Positions 58,301-64,000 of a stretch of 64,000 nt of DNA are shown one piece after another (the stretch's first letter is position 1; each line of letters opens with the position of its first letter). The DNA is from Shouchella miscanthi (GTDB taxonomy: Bacteria; Bacillota; Bacilli; Bacillales; Bacillaceae_D), in the NCBI RefSeq assembly GCF_007725405.1, contig NZ_CP042163.1:868001-932000 (forward strand), given 5' to 3'. The position numbers and the translations under genes were made by a program. A model generated the notes under the pieces. That model worked only from the letters and a program-made list of their open reading frames with translations. It had not been told where the DNA came from and did no database searches.

Positions 58301-59242
58301 TTGAAGGCAGCTCAATCAACTCAAATAGACCCAAGTAAAAAGCCAAAAGGTAATCGAGAGAAAAGACGTACAGCATTAGCTGCGTACTTCTTTGTTTCAC
58401 CATTTTTTATTTTGTTTTTAATTTTTGGGCTTTTTCCGATGGTGTTTAGCTTCTACTTAGCTTTTTTCCGGTGGGATGGACTTGGAGAGATGACGTATGT
58501 GGGTCTAGCGAATTTTCAATTTATTTTCAATGATCCTGTTTTTTACTCTTCCATTTTAAATACCTTTATTATTGGACTATTAGGAACGCTACCCCAAATT
58601 ATCTTTGCTATATTAATTGCATTTGCCTTAAATTCTGCGTTAATAAAATTCAGAAATACGTTTCGAACGATTATTTTTCTACCGTACATTACCTCTGTCG
58701 TCGCAGTAGCGATTATTTTTGGAGTCGTTTTTAACAACCAGCCTTTTGGTTTTGTGAACTATCTTTTAAGCTTGGCTGATATTGAACCAATCAGGTGGAA
58801 CGCGGAATATTGGCCAGTGAAAATAGCGATTGCAACTATGGTGTTCTGGCGTTGGGTAGGGTACAACACGATTATCTTTTTAGCAGGTATGCAAAGTATA
58901 CCGAAAGAATTATACGAAGCTGCCAAAATTGACGGAGCAACAATTAGTCAGCAAATTCGATTGATTACATTGCCAATGTTAAAACCAATTACGTTATTTG
59001 TCGTTTTCACTGCAACCATCGGAAGCTTACAATTGTTTACTGAGCCACTTATCTTCCTTGGTCGTAATTTAAGAGAAGAAGGTATTACAATGGTTGCTTA
59101 CTTATGGCGCGATGCGTTTGTCTATAATTCGTTTGGCACTGCTTCTGCAGCGGCAATTGCTTTATTCTTTATCATTATTGTGTTAACGGTTGTGAACTTA
59201 CTTATTACAAGTCGAATGGGACGGTCTAAAAAAGTCGGATAG
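58301..59242 (+). CDS. Carbohydrate ABC transporter permease, MalF/LacF type
   Basis: A 313-residue permease with six membrane segments and the EAA loop ELYEAAKIDGATISQQIRLITLPML near residues 205-230 that contacts the ATPase. The start is TTG 58301 behind AGGGAGGT. It precedes the MalG-type partner by 12 nt. Confidence 0.9.
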   Translation: MKAAQSTQIDPSKKPKGNREKRRTALAAYFFVSPFFILFLIFGLFPMVFSFYLAFFRWDGLGEMTYVGLANFQFIFNDPVFYSSILNTFIIGLLGTLPQIIFAILIAFALNSALIKFRNTFRTIIFLPYITSVVAVAIIFGVVFNNQPFGFVNYLLSLADIEPIRWNAEYWPVKIAIATMVFWRWVGYNTIIFLAGMQSIPKELYEAAKIDGATISQQIRLITLPMLKPITLFVVFTATIGSLQLFTEPLIFLGRNLREEGITMVAYLWRDAFVYNSFGTASAAAIALFFIIIVLTVVNLLITSRMGRSKKVG

Positions 59243-59253
59243 GAGGTTAGGCA

Positions 59254-60105
59254 ATGGGAAAGGAAAAGAATCATGGAAAAAAGAAGTTTTCTGTTCAAAA
59301 GCTGTTTGTTTATCTATTTTTAATTGCTGGTTCACTTGCGTCTTTGTTTCCATTTTATTATATGTTCGTTATGGCGACCCGTATTAATCGTGAAATTAAT
59401 CAAGTGCCACCTCCTTTTACACCGGGGGCGGATTTAGTATCGAACTTTCAAAAGGTCCTGAACAATATTGATTTCTTTGGTGCCATGTGGAATAGTTTTT
59501 TTGTCGCCACAACTGTTACGCTTGGGACGTTGCTATTGTGTTCTCTCGCTGGGTACACATTTGCAAAGCTTGAATTCAAAGGGAAAGCATTTCTCTTTAC
59601 AGCTATATTAGTTACGATGATGGTACCACCGCAACTTGGATTAATTCCGCAGTATTATATTATTACGTCCTTAGGATGGTTGAATGACTTTAGAGCCATT
59701 ATTATTCCAGGGCTTATTAATGCATTTGGGATCTTTTGGATGAGGCAGTATATTAAGGAAGCCGTACCGTTTGAAATTATTGAAGCGGCTCGAATTGACG
59801 GTTGCTCGCATTTTCGTACTTACTGGAATATTGTAGTACCCACCGTGTTACCAGCATTTGCAACATTAGGTATTATTGTGTTTATGACTGTGTGGAATGA
59901 CTTCCTCTGGCCGTTAGTGGTACTGAGAGATCCATCTATGCAGACGCTACAAGTAGCGCTTCGTTCATTAAATGATGCCCGTCAATTAGATTATGGTATG
60001 TTAATGTCAGGAACATTTTGGGCGACGGTTCCGTTACTAATCGTCTTTCTACTCTTTAATCGCTTGTTTATTCAAAGCTTGTCTGAAGGTGCCGTTAAAA
60101 GTTAA
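59254..60105 (+). CDS. Carbohydrate ABC transporter permease, MalG/LacG type
   Basis: A 283-residue permease with six membrane segments and the EAA loop EIIEAARIDGCSHFRTYWNIVVPTVLP near residues 172-198. TAGGAGG precedes the ATG. It is followed by a GAGGCTG/CAGCCTC hairpin (60111-60137) without a T tract, which may stabilise the upstream mRNA rather than terminate it. Confidence 0.9.
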   Translation: MGKEKNHGKKKFSVQKLFVYLFLIAGSLASLFPFYYMFVMATRINREINQVPPPFTPGADLVSNFQKVLNNIDFFGAMWNSFFVATTVTLGTLLLCSLAGYTFAKLEFKGKAFLFTAILVTMMVPPQLGLIPQYYIITSLGWLNDFRAIIIPGLINAFGIFWMRQYIKEAVPFEIIEAARIDGCSHFRTYWNIVVPTVLPAFATLGIIVFMTVWNDFLWPLVVLRDPSMQTLQVALRSLNDARQLDYGMLMSGTFWATVPLLIVFLLFNRLFIQSLSEGAVKS

Positions 60106-60155
60106 GTTGTGTGAGGCTGGCTACTTGTCAGCCTCGCTAATGGAGGTGAAAAGCG

Positions 60156-60770
60156 TTGACAAGTATAATAATAAAAGTGGCAGAACGTATCTATGCATTC
60201 GTCGCATTAAATGTGTTATGGTGCGTTTTTGTTTTACTTGGACTCGGTGTTTTCGGTTTTATGCCAGCTACTGTTGCGCTTTTTAGGATGATGAGAGAAT
60301 GGAATAGTGGAAGAAAAGAACTACCTCTACTGAAAAGCTTTTTAACATTTTATAAAGAATCGTTTATACGGGCAAATCTATATGGTGCACTGTTTTTAGT
60401 GGTGTTCTATATTATCTATGTAAACTATCAGTTCGTTTCATACTTTTATGAGGCGTCTATTCATTTCTTTTTGTATGTAGTCATTTTTAGCATCACCGCA
60501 GTAGCGGTCATGACATTTGTCAATTTATTTTCCGTTATGGCCCACTTTGATCATCGTCTCTTTCATTATCTTAAGCTTGCTTTTGGAATGGTGTTTGCGC
60601 ATCCATTTAAATCATGTTTGCAACTTTTTTGGCTCATTGCGTATGTGTTGGTTGCACTGTTTTATCCAAAAGCATTTTTACTTATTGGCGTAAGTGTCTT
60701 CGCTTATGTGATAATGAGCATTAATTTTTCAACTTTTAATCTATATAAAAAAGATACCCCTGTCCCGTGA
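60156..60770 (+). CDS. YesL-family (DUF624) membrane protein
   Basis: About 204 residues with five to six membrane segments and the DUF624 opening IIIKVAERIYAFVALNVLWCVFVLLGLGVFGFMPATVALFRMMREW. YesL-like proteins accompany polysaccharide-uptake operons in Bacillus, but their function is unknown. The start is TTG 60156 behind GGAGGTGAAAAG. It lies 22 nt before lacI. Confidence 0.85.
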   Translation: MTSIIIKVAERIYAFVALNVLWCVFVLLGLGVFGFMPATVALFRMMREWNSGRKELPLLKSFLTFYKESFIRANLYGALFLVVFYIIYVNYQFVSYFYEASIHFFLYVVIFSITAVAVMTFVNLFSVMAHFDHRLFHYLKLAFGMVFAHPFKSCLQLFWLIAYVLVALFYPKAFLLIGVSVFAYVIMSINFSTFNLYKKDTPVP

Positions 60771-60791
60771 AAAAGGTAGGAAGGAGAAGCA

Positions 60792-61799
60792 ATGATAACG
60801 ATATACGACATCGCAAAGAAAACGGGATTCTCTATTAGTACCGTTTCTAAAGTATTAAATAAACGAAGTGACGTAAGTGAAAAAACAAAAAAAATTATTA
60901 ATGAAGCCGTAACAGAATTAGGCTATTTACCGAGTTCAAATGCTCGTTCTCTTTCAACTAAGAAATCATGGACGATTGGGGTTGTATTTGTCGAAGATGC
61001 TGGAAATGGTCTTGAGCATCCTTTTTTTAATGCAGTTATTGAAAACTTCAAGAAAACGGTTGAAATTGAAGGCTATGATTTATTATTCGCATCAAGGAAA
61101 ATTGGTAAAGAAAAGCGATCGTATTTAGATCACTTCATGTATCGTGGTGTTGACGGCGTTGTTGTTGTTTGTTCGAGTCATACACCAGAACTTCAAAAAT
61201 TAATCGATTCCGATATACCATCTGTTGTCATTGACCTAGATACACGAGGGGTCAGCGTGGTCTATAGTGATAACTTTCACGGTGCTGAATTAGCTGTGGA
61301 TCATCTTATTTCACTAGGTCATGAAAAGATTGCCCACATTTCTGGTCACAAAAAGCTTTATGTAGGGGAGGAACGGCTTCAAGGTTATAAACAAACGATG
61401 AAAAAACACGATTTGTTTATTCCAGATGAGTACATTGTGGATGGCGGCTATTTTACATACGAGGGAGGTAAAGCGGCAATGGAAAGATTGCTCGCTGCAA
61501 AAGACACTCCAACAGCCGTATTTGTAGCAGGGGATTTAATGGCAATTGGAGCGATGGCAGCGATTTACGATGCAGGTTTAACCATTCCAGATGATATCTC
61601 CATTGTCGGATTCGACGATATCCAAATTGCAGAATACGTGCATCCAGCCTTGACGACGATACGACAAGATACGAAATTGATTGGTAAAACAGCCGCAACA
61701 TTAATTATGGACCAAATGGCAAATAAAAAGAAAGCGCATATGTCGGTGAAAATTCCTGTATCACTCGTTACGAGACGCTCTTGTAGAGAGCGAAAGTAA
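60792..61799 (+). CDS. LacI-family transcriptional repressor
   Basis: A 335-residue regulator with the LacI HTH (ITIYDIAKKTGFSISTVSKVLNKR) and hinge, then a periplasmic-binding-protein-like effector domain ending in SIVGFDDIQIAEYVHPALTTIRQD. GGAAGGAG precedes the ATG. It closes the ABC operon and probably represses it at the palindrome 56744-56763 until an oligosaccharide binds. Confidence 0.9.
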   Translation: MITIYDIAKKTGFSISTVSKVLNKRSDVSEKTKKIINEAVTELGYLPSSNARSLSTKKSWTIGVVFVEDAGNGLEHPFFNAVIENFKKTVEIEGYDLLFASRKIGKEKRSYLDHFMYRGVDGVVVVCSSHTPELQKLIDSDIPSVVIDLDTRGVSVVYSDNFHGAELAVDHLISLGHEKIAHISGHKKLYVGEERLQGYKQTMKKHDLFIPDEYIVDGGYFTYEGGKAAMERLLAAKDTPTAVFVAGDLMAIGAMAAIYDAGLTIPDDISIVGFDDIQIAEYVHPALTTIRQDTKLIGKTAATLIMDQMANKKKAHMSVKIPVSLVTRRSCRERK

Positions 61800-61859
61800 A
61801 AACGTTCTCGGACCAATATTCTTTTAGGTTGGCATTCTATGAGAATAATGTGCATGTCT

Positions 61860-62089
61860 TCTTATAGTGACGGTGTTCCAATCCACTCATAATGCTCCCA
61901 TCCGCTTGTTGCTGGATCGTTTATGGTACCACTTGTCACTCTGAAGTCGAGCCGAAGCTTCCATCTACTGTAGAAGCGGTACTGGAAGGGCATTGTAAGT
62001 AGAAGAGATTGACATTGTTAGACGATTCCAGAATCTAACACCGTATAGCCAAGGTATTGCACCGCTCGCATCAGTTCCATGACAGCTAT
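61860..62089 (-). pseudogene. Coding-like remnant downstream of the GH16 gene
   Basis: On the minus strand, three frames are used in succession by protein-like sequence: DASGAIPWLYGVRFWNRLTM and then, after a shift, WKLRLDFRVTSGTIND and SGWEHYEWIGTPSL followed by TAA near 61868. No start or ribosome binding site was found. It looks like a decayed gene or a lost C-terminal module, but I cannot name a family. The rest of 61800-61860 shows no clear terminator for lacI. Confidence 0.3.
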
Positions 62090-62845
62090 TTAATTAGCGT
62101 TAGCGTCTAGCGCAGATGTACTTGGCGTATAGCGAACCCATTCGTACGTTGCTTGGGTAGCTTCACCTGTATACCTACCTGCCCATTCGTCAATTCCGTA
62201 TGTGTTCCATAAATTCATCATTATTTTTCCTGGTGTAGTTGGGATGTTTTCCGTTCTGGTCGCAATTGGCTCCCCATTGACATACCACGTAATAGAATGC
62301 GGTTGCCAATCAAATGCGTACGTATGAAAATCTTGAGAAGCATCAAAACCTAGATCGTGCAAGATTTCGTTGTTTCCAACGCCGTTCGTGTAATAGTTAA
62401 ATTGCACTTTTGTTGTATCTTTTCCTAAAAATTCAATGTCAATCTCATCCCACGGATCCCCATTATACGATGGACCTGTATAGGTGAAGAAAGAAGAAAT
62501 CATGCCAGACACATTGGATGGTTTCATTGATACTTCATATAAACCATAGCCATAAAAGTCGTGAGTGGTGTACTCGGCGCATTCATAAGAATAGGGCGCA
62601 GGCAAAGAAGTGTTACTTCGAATGGATAGTTCCAACTGCCCGTTAGGGAAATTGACTCGATCTGCCCGCCAGTGGCAGCCGAAAAATGGATCGTTATTTC
62701 GCCAACCGTTTGACATTTGCCAATAGTGTTGATCATGTTGGTTAAAAACAGTAAACAACCCTTGTTGCTGAGCAGTTGCATTTGTAGGTGGAAGAAGAAG
62801 GAAACAACAAAAAATGAAAAATAAACTGACGAAGTAGTGCTTCAT
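62090..62845 (-). CDS. bglS: Secreted GH16 beta-glucanase (licheninase)
   Basis: About 251 residues: signal peptide ending near TNATAQQ, then a GH16 domain with the catalytic motif WDEIDIEFLGKD (two Glu and one Asp, EIDIEF) near residue 140, YECAEYTTHDFYGYGLYEVSMKP and YTNGVGN. It cleaves mixed-linkage beta-glucans such as lichenan outside the cell. I start at ATG 62845; the ATG at 62854 touches its own GAGAGG site. The adjacent oligosaccharide ABC operon could import its products (inference). Confidence 0.92.
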   Translation of the reverse strand: MKHYFVSLFFIFCCFLLLPPTNATAQQQGLFTVFNQHDQHYWQMSNGWRNNDPFFGCHWRADRVNFPNGQLELSIRSNTSLPAPYSYECAEYTTHDFYGYGLYEVSMKPSNVSGMISSFFTYTGPSYNGDPWDEIDIEFLGKDTTKVQFNYYTNGVGNNEILHDLGFDASQDFHTYAFDWQPHSITWYVNGEPIATRTENIPTTPGKIMMNLWNTYGIDEWAGRYTGEATQATYEWVRYTPSTSALDANAN

Positions 62846-62913
62846 ACGGATCATCCTCTCAATAAAATAGTGACACTCAATCAGTGTACGGAGTGGCTAA
62901 ACAGAATATGAGT

Positions 62914-62950
62914 AAAAAAAGCCTCCAAAACCAGAATAGGCATTGGAGAC
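62914..62950 (-). terminator. Terminator of the YfkM-like gene
   Basis: CTCCAA/TTGGAG arms with further pairing read into T7 on the minus strand. Confidence 0.72.
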
Positions 62951-62963
62951 TCGATTCTTACGC

Positions 62964-63476
62964 TTATAATTGATCCAACAAGTTAAGAGATTCTTTGTTA
63001 AATGCCGGAATATCATCCGGAACTCGACTCGTTACTAAATGACGTGAGACGACTACTTCTTTATCAACAACAGTAGCGCCTGCGTTTTCTAAATCTTTTC
63101 GAACCGAAACAAAACTTGTTACTTCGTGTCCTTTTAATAAATCTGTATCAACGAGAAACTGTGGTCCATGACAAATAGCAAAGACTGGCTTTTCCTCTTT
63201 CATAAAGTGTGCGGCGAATTCAGCATTCTTAGGATCTGCCCGAAGCATATCTGGAGAAAACCCACCTGGCACAAGCAATGCGTCAAAGTCTTCTGGCTTC
63301 ACATCACTCACGTTTTTATCGGTTTTAAATGTCTCACCGTTTTTACCGGTAATTTTGCTGTCTTCATTTGAGTTAAGTAACGTAACCGAATGACCAGCTT
63401 CTTCATACGCTTTGACTGGGTCTGTTAATTCAACCTCTTCTACCATATCTGTAACAAGTACTGCTACTTTTGCCAT
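62964..63476 (-). CDS. yfkM: DJ-1/PfpI stress protein (YfkM-like)
   Basis: About 170 residues of PfpI fold: KVAVLVTDMVEEVELTDPV at the start, FDALLVPGGFSPDMLRAD, nucleophile AICHGPQFLVD (Cys near 105) and RHLVTSRVPDDIPAF at the end. Family members are annotated as general stress proteins, deglycases or proteases. I start at ATG 63476 behind GAGGAGTG; longer readings lack a site. Confidence 0.88.
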   Translation of the reverse strand: MAKVAVLVTDMVEEVELTDPVKAYEEAGHSVTLLNSNEDSKITGKNGETFKTDKNVSDVKPEDFDALLVPGGFSPDMLRADPKNAEFAAHFMKEEKPVFAICHGPQFLVDTDLLKGHEVTSFVSVRKDLENAGATVVDKEVVVSRHLVTSRVPDDIPAFNKESLNLLDQL

Positions 63477-63557
63477 AAAACAATCACTCCTCACTAAATC
63501 TTGTCTACTTATTGTGTACCCGAATGGGATTGTTAAAAACATCAATTTCTGAAAAAA

Positions 63558-64000
63558 TTAGTCAGGGTCTTTGTCTGAAGGCTTCATTTTGCCTGTATGG
63601 AAGACGCCTAAGCACCAAAAGGCAATCATAAGAATGATAGCGGCGATGAGCACAGGAACGGAACCGAACTGAATAATGAGTGGAATAGCTGCTGCCGTAA
63701 CGAGACCGCCTCCCACCATTGGTTCAAAAAGAATTTGCTTGTAGCCGAATGCATCAAGGGCTGGTGTTTTATTTTCAGGGTCAACAATTCGCATGAGCAT
63801 AATACCGGTTGCGGCAACACCCATACCTTGTCCAAAGTCACCGATCCCTCGTTCAAACCAATAGGTTGGGATCATTTTAGGGCCTAGCCAAAGAAAGAAA
63901 ACAATATTACTAATAATGCCGGCCAGCGCCAATAAGATAAACGGGACGATATGATCGCCGATGACCGTTAACGAGAGAGAGGCAATCGCACTAATAATTA
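63558..64000 (-). CDS. Sodium/glutamate symporter-like protein (GltS family), C-terminal part
   Basis: The minus frame is open from the window edge to a TAA at 63558. The C-terminal 147 residues include membrane segments and the GltS repeat region GIGDFGQGMGVAATGIMLMRIVDPENKTPALDAFGYKQILFEP. The polar tail KPSDKDPD ends the protein. The N-terminus is outside the window. GltS proteins import glutamate with Na+, a common coupling ion in alkaliphiles. Confidence 0.82.
   Translation of the reverse strand, partial: IISAIASLSLTVIGDHIVPFILLALAGIISNIVFFLWLGPKMIPTYWFERGIGDFGQGMGVAATGIMLMRIVDPENKTPALDAFGYKQILFEPMVGGGLVTAAAIPLIIQFGSVPVLIAAIILMIAFWCLGVFHTGKMKPSDKDPD

Noticed and set aside
60111-60137. 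Hairpin after the second permease gene as a terminator
   Set aside because: No T tract follows, and the DUF624 and lacI genes continue on the same strand.
1-64000. CRISPR arrays, tRNA, rRNA
   Set aside because: Reading through the window I found no regularly spaced repeats, no tRNA-like cloverleaf with a CCA end and no rRNA sequence.

Overview
The window reads as a chromosomal segment of a Bacillaceae bacterium, probably an alkaliphilic or soil relative of Bacillus (species not assigned). The grounds are strong AGGAGG-type ribosome binding sites, frequent TTG/GTG starts, U-tract terminators, sigma-A promoters, AddAB recombinase, a bacillithiol-dependent FosB, WalR-type and cre-type sites, a TPP riboswitch on a ylmB-type salvage gene, and close likeness of many proteins to Bacillus families. 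No rRNA, tRNA, CRISPR array, transposase or prophage structural gene was seen. Layout: (1) 1-5.9 kb: tail of an unknown CDS, then a D-Ala-D-Ala carboxypeptidase with a VanS/VanR-like two-component pair, then a MutS2 paralog lacking the Smr domain. The paralog sits behind its own promoter, a tiny leader peptide ORF, a large RNA fold and two tandem terminators, which is the layout of ribosome-mediated attenuation. I consider this the most interesting locus. (2) 5.9-9 kb: NADH oxidase under three evenly spaced Rex-like operators, and a TPP riboswitch-controlled thiamine-salvage amidohydrolase. (3) 9-25 kb: a mosaic of small accessory genes (methyltransferases, SDR, tetraprenyl-beta-curcumene synthase, AadK, MFS, DJ-1-like, WYL regulator, DinB, FosB, GNATs, arylamine N-acetyltransferase, Rrf2 regulator plus a thioredoxin-reductase-like flavoprotein sharing one operator type, AzlCD). 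It contains truncated HIT-like and cupin gene remnants. (4) 25-38 kb: LOG-family protein, hydrolase, a solitary AimR-like peptide-receptor protein, FMN reductase, YdjM-like protein, FetAB-type exporter, nitroreductase, lipoprotein hydrolase, a kinase broken in a poly-A tract, and a CNNM/CorC transporter. (5) 38-45 kb: addB-addA. (6) 45-51 kb: an insertion scar. A 184-bp near-identical direct repeat (one mismatch) brackets an AraC/SDR/Atu4866 cassette placed at the junction between a NUDIX gene and a phosphotransferase gene; the phosphotransferase itself carries an A10 frameshift. (7) 51-56.5 kb: MarR-GNAT-MFS group, a LysM/3D wall hydrolase with two WalR-box matches, and a DUF554 protein. (8) 56.7-62.9 kb: a carbohydrate ABC importer operon with DUF624 and LacI genes, three LacI/CcpA-type palindromes at its promoter, and a convergent secreted GH16 beta-glucanase. 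(9) 62.9-64 kb: a YfkM-like stress protein and the C-terminal part of a GltS-type symporter. The common themes are antibiotic and xenobiotic handling (FosB, AadK, two APH-like kinases, drug MFS pumps, GNATs, NAT, the attenuated MutS2 paralog) and redox sensing (Rex-like, Rrf2), with evidence of recent decay and insertion.
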